Positions 26,373 through 35,930 of a stretch of DNA of 64,000 nucleotides are shown here, in pieces; position 1 is the first letter of the stretch, and each line of letters begins with the position of its first letter. Made by a program: the position numbers and the translations under genes. Location of the stretch: contig JBAOHQ010000003.1 of NCBI GenBank assembly GCA_037045185.1, forward strand, positions 1-64,000, read 5' to 3'. The stretch comes from JAKOUY01 sp037045185 (lineage in GTDB: Bacteria; Actinomycetota; Acidimicrobiia; Acidimicrobiales; Ilumatobacteraceae). A model generated the notes under the pieces. It saw only the letters and a program-made list of their open reading frames with translations. It made no database searches and was not told the DNA's origin.

Positions 26373-28838
26373 TCAGCGGCCGCGCTCTTGGAGCAGCTCG
26401 AACTCCTCCACCGTCATCAGCACGGCGCGGGCCTTGCTGCCCTCGCTGGGACCCACCACGCCGCGTTGTTCGAGAAGGTCCATGACCCGCCCGGCGCGGG
26501 CGAACCCGATCTTCAGCTTGCGCTGCAACATCGACGTCGAGCCCAGCTGGCTGCGCACGACCAGCTCCATCGCCTGACGCATCAGGGCCTCGTCCTCGTC
26601 GTCGTCGGCGCCGTTGCCGCCGAAGTTCCCGCCGCCCAGCTGGCCCTCGCCCTCGTCGCCCTCCACGCCGCTGACGTAGACGACGTCGGGGGCCTGGCGG
26701 CGCCAATGACCCACGACCTTGCGGACCTCGTCCTCGCTGACGAAGCAGCCCTGGATTCGTTGCGAGACGCTGGTGGTCCCGGGCAGCAGGAGCATGTCAC
26801 CCTTGCCGACCAGCTTTTCGGCCCCCGGCTGGTCGAGGATCACCCGGCTATCGGTGAGCGAGCTGACCGCGAACGCCATGCGCGCCGGGATGTTGGCCTT
26901 GATCACGCCGGTGATGACGTTGACGCTGGGGCGCTGGGTGGCGACGATGAGGTGGATCCCCACGGCTCGGGCCTTCTGGGCGATGCGGGTGATGCTGTCC
27001 TCCACATCGCGGGCGGCCACCATCATCAAGTCGTTCAACTCGTCGACCACGACCACGATGTACGGCAACCGCTCGTACTTCGGCGGCGTCGGCGCCTCGC
27101 CGCGGTCCGCGTCCCCCTCGGCGTCCACGACGGCGGGTCGGACCGTGTCGTCCACCAGCTCGCCGCGGTCGTACGCAGCGTTGTACCCGGTGATGTCCCG
27201 GAAGCCCACCTCGGTGAGGACGTCGTAGCGCCGCTCCATCTCCTTCACCGCCCAGGCAAGCGCGTTGGCCGCCTTCTTCGGGTTGGTCACCGGCTGGGTG
27301 AGCAGGTGCGGCAGGCGGTTGTACTGGCCCATCTCGACCTGCTTGGGGTCGATCAGGATCAGGCGGACCTGCTCGGGCGTGGTGCGCATCAGCAGCGAGG
27401 TGACGATGCAGTTGATCCCGCTGGACTTGCCGGCGCCCGTGGTACCGGCGATCAGCAGGTGCGGCGTGGTGGACAGGTTGAGGAACACCGAGCGGCCGGC
27501 GATGTCCTTGCCGATAGCAACGTCCAGCGGGTGCGTCGCCGTCTTGGCCTCCGGGGAGGTCATGATGTCGGCCAGGCTCACCAGTTGGCGGGTGTGGTTG
27601 GGGACCTCCACCCCGATGGCCGAGCGCCCGGGGATGGGGGCCAGGATGCGCACGTCCACCGCCGCCATGGCGTAGGCGATGTCCCGGTTGAGGCTGGTCA
27701 CCCTGGCCACCTTGACGCCCGATCCCAGTTCGAGCTCGTAGCGGGTCACCGTCGGGCCCACGGTCTGGCCCACCAGCTTGGTCTCCACCCCGTGGGAGTC
27801 GAGCGACTCGACCAGCGTCGTGCCGCGGGCATCCACCTCGGCCATGTTGACGGCCTGGTTGCTGGATCGGACTAGCAGGTTGGCCGGCGGCAGGACCCAC
27901 TGCCCGCGCTGGGCGCCGGGGCCGAGATCCAGTTCCGTCTGCTCCCCGGGACCGGCGGCGATGGCCGGCGTCGCCTTGGCGGCGCGACCCTTGCGAGGTC
28001 TGGTGGCGTCGGCCGGGCTGGCCCAGTCGGCGTCCCCGGCGTCGTCGAACACTTCCGGGCGGGGAACCTCGCCGGAGAGGTCACGATCGCTGCGCAGCGT
28101 GGACATGTCACCGAGGGCTCGCTTGGCCCGCCGACCCAGCGGGCGGGCGATGGTGGCCGTGGCCCGTCCGGTGTTGCCGGCGATGCGCCGGGCATGCCAG
28201 GCCAGGTCACGCACCGAGGACTGGGTGACCAGCATGATCCCGGCCACCATCACCGCCAGTAGGGCGATGACCGCGCCTGCCGAGCCGAGCAGCGTCTTCA
28301 ACGGCGCACCCAACGCCAGGCCGAGCCACCCGCCGGCGTCACGCTCGTCGAAGCGGGCGCCGTCGGCGCGGATCACGTGCAGCAGGCCGAGGACGGTGAA
28401 GAAGATGATCCCCCAGCCGAGGGCCAGGCGGTAGCGGTGCTCGCTGTGCCCGCGGCGAACGAGGGACACTCCGACGGCGATCAAGGCCGCCGGGACGATG
28501 AACTTGCCGAGGCCGGCCACCCAGGCAACGGTCTCGCTGACCAGCTTGCCCACCGGGCCGGCCACCCGCAGGTAGATCCCCAACCCCAGCAGGGCGCCGA
28601 CGGCGATCAGCCCGATGCCCCAGATGTCCGAGAGGCGCTCGTTGTTCTCGCCCCTGAGCTCCTCGGTGACCCGCTGGCGGCGGGTGGGGCCGGTGATCGA
28701 GCCGGCGTCGTCGCCGATCTTGGCCGGCGCGGATCCCGACCCGCTGGCCAGGGCGCGCCGACCGGCGCCGAGCGCCCGACCGGAGGATCGCCCGGCCGGC
28801 CTGGTGTCACGCTTGCGCGGAGGGCCCCACGTCGCCAT
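26373..28838 (-). CDS. ftsK: FtsK/SpoIIIE DNA translocase
   Basis: About 821 residues. N-terminal membrane domain with four to five TM helices (about residues 70-230), a variable linker, then the motor with Walker A GTTGAGKSSGIN, Walker B VVVVDELNDLMM, and the conserved ATQRPSVNVITG. The C-terminal winged-helix gamma domain (LQRKLKIGFARAGRVMDLLE) recognises KOPS-like sites and contacts XerD in relatives. ATG at 28838 with GGAG eight bases upstream is preferred over 28856. It moves chromosome termini through the division septum. Confidence 0.92.
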   Translation of the reverse strand: MATWGPPRKRDTRPAGRSSGRALGAGRRALASGSGSAPAKIGDDAGSITGPTRRQRVTEELRGENNERLSDIWGIGLIAVGALLGLGIYLRVAGPVGKLVSETVAWVAGLGKFIVPAALIAVGVSLVRRGHSEHRYRLALGWGIIFFTVLGLLHVIRADGARFDERDAGGWLGLALGAPLKTLLGSAGAVIALLAVMVAGIMLVTQSSVRDLAWHARRIAGNTGRATATIARPLGRRAKRALGDMSTLRSDRDLSGEVPRPEVFDDAGDADWASPADATRPRKGRAAKATPAIAAGPGEQTELDLGPGAQRGQWVLPPANLLVRSSNQAVNMAEVDARGTTLVESLDSHGVETKLVGQTVGPTVTRYELELGSGVKVARVTSLNRDIAYAMAAVDVRILAPIPGRSAIGVEVPNHTRQLVSLADIMTSPEAKTATHPLDVAIGKDIAGRSVFLNLSTTPHLLIAGTTGAGKSSGINCIVTSLLMRTTPEQVRLILIDPKQVEMGQYNRLPHLLTQPVTNPKKAANALAWAVKEMERRYDVLTEVGFRDITGYNAAYDRGELVDDTVRPAVVDAEGDADRGEAPTPPKYERLPYIVVVVDELNDLMMVAARDVEDSITRIAQKARAVGIHLIVATQRPSVNVITGVIKANIPARMAFAVSSLTDSRVILDQPGAEKLVGKGDMLLLPGTTSVSQRIQGCFVSEDEVRKVVGHWRRQAPDVVYVSGVEGDEGEGQLGGGNFGGNGADDDEDEALMRQAMELVVRSQLGSTSMLQRKLKIGFARAGRVMDLLEQRGVVGPSEGSKARAVLMTVEEFELLQERGR

Positions 28839-28880
28839 AGGACTCCACCGTACCAATCGTTCCCCGCTGTCTCGCGGGAG

Positions 28881-29303
28881 CTACTTCCCGAGGGAGCTGA
28901 GGATCTTGGTGAAGTCGAAGCCCTTGAGCAGCTTGCCGAGGCCCTCCGTCGGCAGGCTGCCGCCGGGGGTCAGCTTGTCGACGAAGCTCGGCAGGATCTT
29001 GGCCAGGCCGCCGGTGGCCTCGTCCTTGCTGACGCCCGCCTGCGTGGCCAGTTGGCTGACGGTGTCGCTGCCCAGCGCCGCCTCGACCTCGTGGGTCTCC
29101 AACGGCTCGTTGGCGCCGGTGCTCACCCAGCTGTCGGCCTTGGCGCCGAGGCCGGCGCCGCGGAACTTGTTCAACAACCCGGCCAGACCGCCGAGCGCCC
29201 CGCCCTTCATCAGCATCGGCAGCAACGCATCGAGGATGCTGTTGCCGGACTTGGCTGACTTGCGCCCGAACAGGCCCATGATCATGCTCAACAGACGGTT
29301 CAT
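28881..29303 (-). CDS. DUF937/YidB-like protein
   Basis: 140 residues, Gly/Leu-rich. It opens with MNRLLSMIMGLFGRK, then a Gly-rich stretch (MLMKGGALGGLAGLLNKF) and the conserved segment DSWVSTGANEPL, followed by an all-helical region with GVSKDEATGGLAKILP. These match YidB-type DUF937 proteins of unknown function. It lacks a classical signal peptide. It lies between rnj and ftsK, both minus strand. Confidence 0.8.
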   Translation of the reverse strand: MNRLLSMIMGLFGRKSAKSGNSILDALLPMLMKGGALGGLAGLLNKFRGAGLGAKADSWVSTGANEPLETHEVEAALGSDTVSQLATQAGVSKDEATGGLAKILPSFVDKLTPGGSLPTEGLGKLLKGFDFTKILSSLGK

Positions 29304-29308
29304 TGTGG

Positions 29309-30982
29309 CTACGCCTCCATGACGACAGGAACGATCATCGGGCGTCGCCGAGTCCGTTCGTTGACAAACCTACCGGCCGCCCGGCGAACGTCGCGTTCCA
29401 GGGCGTCGATGTCTCGGACCCCGCTGGCCAGGGCCGCCTCGACGACGTCGGCGATCCGGTCGCAGGCCTCGTCCAGCAGATCCTCGGCTTCGGGGGCGTA
29501 CACCCAGCCGCGGGTGATGATCTCCGGTCCGGTGAGCACCTTGCCGCTTTGCACGTCGACGGTGACCACCACGACCACGACGCCCTCTTCGGCCAGCACA
29601 CGCCGGTCGCGCAGCACGCCCTGGCCAACGTCGCCGACGATGCCGTCGACGTACAGGAACCCGGCAGGCACCCGCCCGGCATGGTCCAGCCCGGCGTCGG
29701 TCAGCTCGAGCACGTCGCCGTCCTCGCACACCAGGACCTGATCACGGGGCACGCCCATCGTCACACCGTGGCGGGCGTTGGCCACCAGGTGGCGGTACTC
29801 GCCGTGGATGGGTACGTACCACTCCGGTCTGGCGATCGACAGGTACGTCTTCAGCTCGTCGGCCTGGGCGTGGCCGGTGGCGTGGACGTCGGCGACGCCG
29901 GAGTGGATGACCTCCGCCCCGGCGCGCAGCAACCCGTCGATGACCCGGTTGACGTTGCCCTCGTTGCCAGGGATCGCATGGCTGGATAGGATCACGGTGT
30001 CGTGGTCACCGACCTTGACCCACTTGTTCTCGCCGCGGGCCAGCAGCGCCAGCGCGGACATCGGCTCGCCCTGGGAGCCGGTGGAGATGATGCAGACCTG
30101 CTCGGGTGGCAGCGTGTCCAGCTGCTCGATGTCCAGCAGTTTGGACTCGGGGATCCGCAGCACACCCAGTTCCCGCGCCAGGCGGACGTTCTTCTTGATG
30201 CTCAGTCCGAGGGTGACCACCGAGCGGCCCTCGGCGATCGCCGCGTCGGCGATCTGCTGGATGCGGTGCAGGTGGCTGGCGAAGCTGGCCGTGATCACCC
30301 GCCGGCCACGCTGGCTGGCGAACAGCTGGCGCAGCACGGCGCCGACGCTGGTCTCGCTGGGCGCGTGACCGTGCTCCTCGGCGTTGGTGCTGTCGGCCAG
30401 CAGGACGCGGATGCCCGTGGTCGAGGCGATGGCGCCGATGCGCGCCAGGTCGGTGCGCCGGCCGTCCACCGGGGTGAGATCCAGCTTGAAGTCGCCCGTG
30501 TGCAGGATCACCCCCTGGGGGGTGTGGATGGCGACGGCATGGGCATGGGGGACCGAGTGGGTGACCGGCAGGAACTCGACGTCGAACGGCCCGATCATTC
30601 GCCGCTCGCCGTCGGCGACGGTGTGCAGCGCCGTCCGATCGAGGAGGCCGGCTTCCTCGATCCGGTTGCGGGCCAGCCCGAGGGTGAGCGCCGAGCCGTA
30701 GATCGGGAAGCTGAGCTCGCGCAGCAGGTAGCTCAACCCGCCCACGTGATCCTCGTGACCGTGGGTGGCGACCAGGCCGACGATGCGCTGGGCGTTCTCC
30801 CGCAACCAGGTGAAATCGGGCAGCACCAGATCGATGCCGTGCATGTCCGGGTCGGGGAACATCAGCCCGCAGTCGATCAGCAGCAGCTTGGCGTCCTCAC
30901 CCGAGCCCTGCTCGACGGCCATGCAGTTGCGGCCGATCTCGCCGAGCCCGCCGAGGAAGACCAACCGTACCGGTTGCGGCAT
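29309..30982 (-). CDS. rnj: Ribonuclease J
   Basis: 557-residue metallo-beta-lactamase/beta-CASP nuclease for 5'-3' RNA decay and maturation. HGHEDHVGG zinc motif at about residues 74-82, further HTGDFKLD, DSTNAE, beta-CASP ITASFASHLHRIQQ and STGSQGEP, and GVADVHATGHA. The C-terminal domain is present (DDDV..RDIDALERDVRR type). ATG at 30982 lies 2 bp before the dapA stop, a common actinobacterial dapA-rnj pair. Confidence 0.93.
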   Translation of the reverse strand: MPQPVRLVFLGGLGEIGRNCMAVEQGSGEDAKLLLIDCGLMFPDPDMHGIDLVLPDFTWLRENAQRIVGLVATHGHEDHVGGLSYLLRELSFPIYGSALTLGLARNRIEEAGLLDRTALHTVADGERRMIGPFDVEFLPVTHSVPHAHAVAIHTPQGVILHTGDFKLDLTPVDGRRTDLARIGAIASTTGIRVLLADSTNAEEHGHAPSETSVGAVLRQLFASQRGRRVITASFASHLHRIQQIADAAIAEGRSVVTLGLSIKKNVRLARELGVLRIPESKLLDIEQLDTLPPEQVCIISTGSQGEPMSALALLARGENKWVKVGDHDTVILSSHAIPGNEGNVNRVIDGLLRAGAEVIHSGVADVHATGHAQADELKTYLSIARPEWYVPIHGEYRHLVANARHGVTMGVPRDQVLVCEDGDVLELTDAGLDHAGRVPAGFLYVDGIVGDVGQGVLRDRRVLAEEGVVVVVVTVDVQSGKVLTGPEIITRGWVYAPEAEDLLDEACDRIADVVEAALASGVRDIDALERDVRRAAGRFVNERTRRRPMIVPVVMEA

Positions 30983-30983
30983 G

Positions 30984-31886
30984 TCAGGCGACCGTCGCGC
31001 CGCGGGCGGCCTGCAGCCGCTCCCACACCTGTGGCGCCCGCTCGACCACGTCGGCCGGCGCCGGCCCCATCGGCAGGCGGGCCTCACCGACGCTGAAGCC
31101 GAGGTGGCGCATCATCGCCTTGGTGGGGATCGGGTTCGGCGCGTCGTCACCGGTCTCGAAGCTGAAGCTCTCCAGCAACCGGCGGTTCACCCGCTGCGCG
31201 CCAGCGATGTCGCCGGACTCCCAGCAGCCGAACATCTCCACGTGGTCGGGGGCGGTCCAGTGCGTGGCGACACCTACGGCGCCGACTGCGCCCACCGACA
31301 GCAGTGGCAGGGTCAACCCGTCGTCTCCGCTGTAGACCTCGAATCCGGCGGGCGCGTCACGGATGACCTTGGCGGTCTCGGCCGGGTTGGCCGCGGCATC
31401 CTTCAAGGCGACGACGTTGGGGACCTCGGTGGCCAGGCGCAGCAGCAGGTCCGTGCCGATCTTGCGCCCGGTGCGCACCGGGATGTCGTAGACCATCTGG
31501 GCCAGCGGCGTGCACTCGGCCATCGCCCGCAGGTGGGCCTCGATCCCCGCCTGCGAGGGGCGGTTGTAGTACGGGCACAGCGCCAGGATCCCTGCCGCAC
31601 CCAGGGCGGTTGCCTCACGGGTGAGGTGCACCGAGTGAGCGGTGTCGTTCGTGCCGGTCCCGGCGATCACCGGGATGGTGACCGCCTCGATCACCGCGGC
31701 GAACAGCGCCAGGCGTTCGTCGTCGGTCAGCGTCGGCGCCTCGCCGGTGGTGCCGGCGACGACGAGACCGTCATGGCCCTCGTCCTGCAGGTGGCGGGCC
31801 AACCGTTTGGCCTCGTCGAGATCCAGGCGTCCCTCGGAGTCGAACGGGGTGATCATCGCGCTGAGGACGCGTCCAAACCTGGCCAT
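30984..31886 (-). CDS. dapA: 4-hydroxy-tetrahydrodipicolinate synthase
   Basis: 300 residues. It condenses pyruvate with aspartate semialdehyde for lysine and diaminopimelate. Schiff-base Lys162 (VVALKDAAAN), Tyr133 (MVYDIPVRTG), the Thr46-Thr47 pair in GTTGEAPTL and the Arg in VRTG are all present, so a true DHDPS is favoured over other aldolases of the family. ATG at 31886; gene order dapA-rnj agrees. Confidence 0.93.
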   Translation of the reverse strand: MARFGRVLSAMITPFDSEGRLDLDEAKRLARHLQDEGHDGLVVAGTTGEAPTLTDDERLALFAAVIEAVTIPVIAGTGTNDTAHSVHLTREATALGAAGILALCPYYNRPSQAGIEAHLRAMAECTPLAQMVYDIPVRTGRKIGTDLLLRLATEVPNVVALKDAAANPAETAKVIRDAPAGFEVYSGDDGLTLPLLSVGAVGAVGVATHWTAPDHVEMFGCWESGDIAGAQRVNRRLLESFSFETGDDAPNPIPTKAMMRHLGFSVGEARLPMGPAPADVVERAPQVWERLQAARGATVA

Positions 31887-31932
31887 CGCCCATCGAGCGT
31901 AGTGGACGGTGGGCGACCTGGCCCCGGCGGAT

Positions 31933-32709
31933 TCAGCGACCGGCGAACACGGCCTTGCCTGGCCCGCTCTCCAGGAAGCTGCGCACGCCGACCATGGCGT
32001 CCTCGGTCGTGAACATGGCGGTGAACGCCCGGCGCTCGGCGGCGAGGGCGCTGGGCAGGTCGGCGTCCATCCCGCCGTCGACCAACCCCTTGATCGATGC
32101 CTGGGCCAGCACGGCGCCGCGAGCCACCGTCGCGGCAAGCTCCCGGGCCCGGTCATGGAGGGACTCGGGCTCGACGACCTCGTTCACCAGGCCCAGCCGC
32201 AACGCCTCGTCGGCGCGCACCTGGCGACCGGTGATCATCATCTCCTTGGCCGCCGACGCCCCGATGAGCCGTGGCAACCGTTGGGTGCCACCACCGCCGG
32301 GGATGATGCCGAGCAACACCTCCGGCTGGCCGAACACCGCCTTGGTGCTGGCGATGCGGTAGTCGCAGGCCAGGGCCAGCTCACAGCCACCACCGAGGGC
32401 GAAGCCGCCGACCGCGGCGATGACGAACCGAGGAATCGCTGCGACTGCGTCCAGCGCGGTGTGGAACCCGTCGCCGATCATCTCGGCTTCCTCAGGCCCG
32501 CCGAACTCGCCGATGTCGGCGCCGGCGGCGAAGATCCGCTCACCGCCGGTGACGACCACCGCGCCGGGCGGATCCGCCGCCAGGTCGGCGGCGGCGGCGG
32601 CCAGCTCGGTGAGCAGCGCCTGGGACAGGGCGTTGACCTTGCCGTTGTTCAACCGGACGACCGCGACACCGTCGTCGGAGCGCTCCACCACCACCAGCGA
32701 GTCCGTCAT
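31933..32709 (-). CDS. Enoyl-CoA hydratase/isomerase
   Basis: 258-residue crotonase. CoA-binding FAAGADIGEF, oxyanion-hole GGFALGGGCELALACD with Glu110, and the second catalytic Glu130 in QPEVLLGIIPGGGGTQRL. Both acids are present, as in true hydratases. It probably acts in fatty or branched-chain acyl-CoA breakdown. It is followed in reading direction by dapA, preceded by meaB and the NifU-domain gene. Confidence 0.9.
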   Translation of the reverse strand: MTDSLVVVERSDDGVAVVRLNNGKVNALSQALLTELAAAAADLAADPPGAVVVTGGERIFAAGADIGEFGGPEEAEMIGDGFHTALDAVAAIPRFVIAAVGGFALGGGCELALACDYRIASTKAVFGQPEVLLGIIPGGGGTQRLPRLIGASAAKEMMITGRQVRADEALRLGLVNEVVEPESLHDRARELAATVARGAVLAQASIKGLVDGGMDADLPSALAAERRAFTAMFTTEDAMVGVRSFLESGPGKAVFAGR

Positions 32710-32719
32710 GACGCCGACG

Positions 32720-33682
32720 TTAGGCGTTGACCGAGGCAAGCATCTCGTCGGCAGCGGCCCACGGATCGAGCGAGTGCTCGGTGACCTGGCGGCGCAGGTC
32801 GTCCCAGCGCTCGCCGCTGGTGAGCTGCCGGGCGCGCTGTTCGAGGCGCCGGGCGACCACCTCGCGCAGCTCCTCGGCCAGGCGGAAGGTCCGCCGCTGG
32901 CGCAGCGTGCCCGTGGCCTCGATGGTGGCCCGGTGCTGGCACACCGCTTCCCAGAGCTCGTCTACGCCGGTGCGGTCGGTGGCCACCGCGTTGACGATCG
33001 GCGGCCGCCAGTCGTCGTGGCCGATGTCGGACAGGTCGAGCATCTGCTCCAGGTCACGGCGGGTCTCGGCCGCACCCTTGCGGTCCGACTTGTTGATCAC
33101 GAACAGGTCGGCGATCTCCATCAGCCCGGCCTTGTTGGCCTGCACCGAGTCCCCCCACCCGGGGTTCACCACGACCACGGTGGTGTCGGCCTTGCCGGCG
33201 ACTTCGACCTCCACCTGGCCCACGCCGACGGTCTCGATCAGCACCAGGTGCTTGCCCACGGCATCCAGCAGCCGGGCGGCTTCGGGGGTGGCCAGGGCCA
33301 GCCCGCCGAGGTGGCCGCGCGTTGCCATCGAGCGGATGAACACGCCCTGGTCGGTGGCGTGGTCCTGCATCCGCACCCGGTCGCCGAGAATGGCCCCACC
33401 GGTGAACGGTGACGACGGGTCGATGGCCAGCACCGCCACCTCCTGGCCGAGGGCGCGGAGGTGCCCGATCAGCGCGGACGTCAGCGTGCTCTTGCCGGCC
33501 CCCGGGGCGCCGGTGAGCCCGACCGTGTAGCCGTCCCCGCTGCGCGGGAAGGACAGCCGGCCGACCTCGCGGGCCTGGTCCCCGCCCTGCTCGACGAGCG
33601 AGAGCAGCCGGGCCAGCGAGGCCCGGTCACCGTCGCACGCCTCGGCGAACAGGTCCGGCACCGGACGATGGCGGCGGCTCAT
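32720..33682 (-). CDS. meaB: MeaB/ArgK-type GTPase of methylmalonyl-CoA mutase
   Basis: 320 residues, G3E GTPase that loads and protects B12-dependent acyl-CoA mutases. Walker A GAPGAGKST (58-66), IDPSSPFTGGAILGDR switch region, ETVGVGQVEVEV, and NKSD base recognition. No mutase gene is in the window. ATG overlaps the stop of the NifU-domain gene (ATGA). Confidence 0.92.
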   Translation of the reverse strand: MSRRHRPVPDLFAEACDGDRASLARLLSLVEQGGDQAREVGRLSFPRSGDGYTVGLTGAPGAGKSTLTSALIGHLRALGQEVAVLAIDPSSPFTGGAILGDRVRMQDHATDQGVFIRSMATRGHLGGLALATPEAARLLDAVGKHLVLIETVGVGQVEVEVAGKADTTVVVVNPGWGDSVQANKAGLMEIADLFVINKSDRKGAAETRRDLEQMLDLSDIGHDDWRPPIVNAVATDRTGVDELWEAVCQHRATIEATGTLRQRRTFRLAEELREVVARRLEQRARQLTSGERWDDLRRQVTEHSLDPWAAADEMLASVNA

Positions 33683-33927
33683 CCGCCAAAGTCGGGCAGT
33701 TCGGCGAGGTTGACGACCTCGGTCACGCCGTCGACTCGGTCACGCATGATGCGTTCGATGCCCGCTTTCAGGGTCTGCCCCGACGCCGGGCAGGTACCGC
33801 ACGCCCCCACCAGCGTGACCGTGACGACGCCGGTGGCCTCGTCGACGTCGCGGAGCACAATGTCGCCACCGTCGGCCTGCAGGGCGGGTCTGATGACCTC
33901 AATGGTTTGTTCGACCTGTTCGCGCAT
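33679..33927 (-). CDS. NifU-like C-terminal domain protein (Nfu type)
   Basis: 82 residues. One NifU-C domain that can carry an iron-sulfur cluster between two subunits: LVGACGTCPAS gives the CxxC pair (Cys43, Cys46), preceded by IRPALQADGGDIVLRDV. It overlaps meaB by 4 bp. A small scaffold or carrier is inferred. Confidence 0.9.
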   Translation of the reverse strand: MREQVEQTIEVIRPALQADGGDIVLRDVDEATGVVTVTLVGACGTCPASGQTLKAGIERIMRDRVDGVTEVVNLAELPDFGG

Positions 33928-33990
33928 CGTGGAGCTTTCCAGACGTACCGATCGCCCATTGAACCAGGATCAACCCTAGGATTGCGACCT

Positions 33991-34489
33991 ATGACCGCCG
34001 GACGACTCCTGCTCCTGCCCGCCTGCCTCCTCGCGCTGGCGGCCTGCGGTGACGACGCCGCACCGAAGACCACCACGGCGGTCACGCCGATCGAGCAGGG
34101 CACCACGCCGCCCAACGATCCGTCGATCACCGACCCGTCGATCCCGGCCACCATCGAGGAGCCCGTGGCCTCCCCGGGCACGGACACCGCCATCGACATG
34201 GCCGCCACCACCCACAGCAATCCCACCGGCCCGGCGCAGATCGACGTCCGCCTCGGTGTCGATTCCGGGCCGTCGCGGTGTCGAGATCGTCGCCAAGGGT
34301 TCGGCCGTGCAGGTCAACATCACCAACCCGAACGCCGACGACGAGTTCCACGTCCATGGTTACGACCTCGAAGAGACCGTGAAGGCCGGCGAGACCGCCA
34401 CGTTCAACTTCACCGCCGACCAGGTCGGTACGTTCGAGATCGAGAGCCACAAGACCGAGGCGGTCGTCATGGTGCTCCAGGTGAAGTGA
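33991..34489 (+). CDS. Lipoprotein with cupredoxin-like domain (reading frame broken near 34272)
   Basis: Signal peptide with lipobox (LLLLPACLLALAACG) then a Thr/Pro-rich linker in the first frame. Near 34272 the frame changes and a cupredoxin-like beta domain follows: VEIVAKGSAVQVNITNPNADD, HVHGYDLEETV, GTFEIESHKTEAVVMVLQV. His and acidic residues are at positions like those of metal-binding cupredoxins, but the classical Cys ligand is missing. A single indel restores one protein of about 165 residues. Its GTG-AAG-TGA end overlaps the next gene. Confidence 0.72.
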
Positions 34490-34668
34490 GCGCCGCGGCA
34501 GGCCTACTCGCCCACCAGGGCGGCTGGGACGAGATCCTCCTCGTACTCGGTCCGATCGCGATCATCGCCGGCCTGCTGACCCTGGCCCGCAAACGGGTGG
34601 GCGCCGATCAGTCGCAGCGCTCGATGTCGGCCCCCACCGACACCAACCTGCCCACCAAGTCCTCGTAG
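34486..34668 (+). CDS. 60-residue single-TM protein coupled to the cupredoxin lipoprotein
   Basis: GTG at 34486 overlaps the stop of the preceding lipoprotein (GTGA), so translational coupling is likely. One TM helix (ILLVLGPIAIIAGLLTLARK) with a short N-terminus and a Ser/Thr-rich tail. No family recognised. The last 61 bp overlap the convergent murA 3' end. Confidence 0.55.
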   Translation: MSAAAGLLAHQGGWDEILLVLGPIAIIAGLLTLARKRVGADQSQRSMSAPTDTNLPTKSS

Positions 34669-35886
34669 CCACGATCGATGTGGTGCACACCGCGCACCAC
34701 GGTCTCACCCGTCGCCGCCAGCCCGGCGACCACCAGCGCCGCGCCGGCGCGGATGTCCGAGGCGGTGACCTCAGCGCCGACCAGTTGACCCACACCGCGG
34801 ACGATGGCGTGGTGGCCGTCGAGGCGGATGTCGGCGCCGAGGCGCTGCAACTCCTCCACGTACTTGAACCGCCCGGGATACAGGTTCTCGGTGACGATGC
34901 CGACGCCGTCGGCCACCGTGAGCATCGTCACCATCAGCGGCTTGTAGTCGGTGGCGATCCCCGGGTAGGGCAGGGTGGCCAGGTCCACGCTGCGCAGGAC
35001 GCCGCTCCCGGTGACCCGCAGGCCGTGTGGCGCGTCCTCAATGCGCACACCCATCTGCGCGCAGCGAGCGATGACGTGCTCCATGTGATCGCGGCGGGCC
35101 TCACGCATGACGATGTCGCCGCCCGCCACACCCAGCGCGGCGATGTAGGTGGCCGCCTGAACCCGGTCGGGCACCACCCGGTGGGTGGCCGAGCGCAACG
35201 CCCCACGGTCGACGCCGGTGATCACCAGGGTGGAACTTCCCACCCCGTCGATCGACGCCCCCATCGCCCGCAGCAGATGACACAGATCCTGGATCTCCGG
35301 CTCACGCGTCGGCGTTGACGATCGTGGTCACGCCGTCGGCGCACACCGCGGCCATCATCAGGTTCTCCGTGGCCCCGACGCTGGGAAAATCCAGGACGAT
35401 CTCGGCGCCGTGCAGCCGGCCCGATGGTGCGTCGACCCAGGCGCGCACGTCCGTCGGGGTGAGCTCGAAGGTGGCGCCCATCGCCTCCAGGCCCTTGACG
35501 TGCAGGTCGATCGGGCGGCTCCCGAAGTCGTCCCCGCCGGGCATCGCCAGCGTGACTCGGCCGACCCGACCGAGCAACGGTCCAAGGACGTTGATGCTGG
35601 CGCGGATCCGCTCGACGAGCTCGAAGGGGGCCAGCGGTGTGATGGCGCCGTGGTTGACCAACCGCAGGGTGCCCGGCTCGACCAGCGAACTGTCGACGCC
35701 GAGCGCCGCCAGGAGGTCACCCATGATGCCAACGTCGGCGATGGCGGGGACGTTGGTGAACACGAACTCGCCGTCGGCCAGGAGCGTAGCGGCCATCAGC
35801 TTCAACACCGAGTTCTTGGCCCCGGGGACGACCACCTCGCCGCTGAGCGGACCGCGGCGGCGCACCACGATCCGGTCGCTGTCCAT
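34608..35886 (-). CDS. murA: UDP-N-acetylglucosamine 1-carboxyvinyltransferase MurA (reading frame broken near 35309; Cys-to-Asp active site)
   Basis: First committed enzyme of peptidoglycan synthesis. N-terminal frame starts VVRRRGPLSGEVVVPGAKNS (Lys24-Asn25 pair) and ends at NADA; a one-base break near 35309 leads to REPEIQDLCHLLRAMGAS and the rest to IERCD. Joined length is about 425. The catalytic loop reads PGGDDFGSRP: Asp119 is where most bacteria have the fosfomycin-target Cys. The same Cys-to-Asp exchange in Mycobacterium MurA gives natural fosfomycin resistance, so resistance is expected here. As an essential single-copy gene, the break is almost certainly an assembly error. Confidence 0.9.
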
Positions 35887-35930
35887 GCCGTTCAGTATGC
35901 CCCGCGCAGGTCTCGGTAGGCTCGCCGGCC

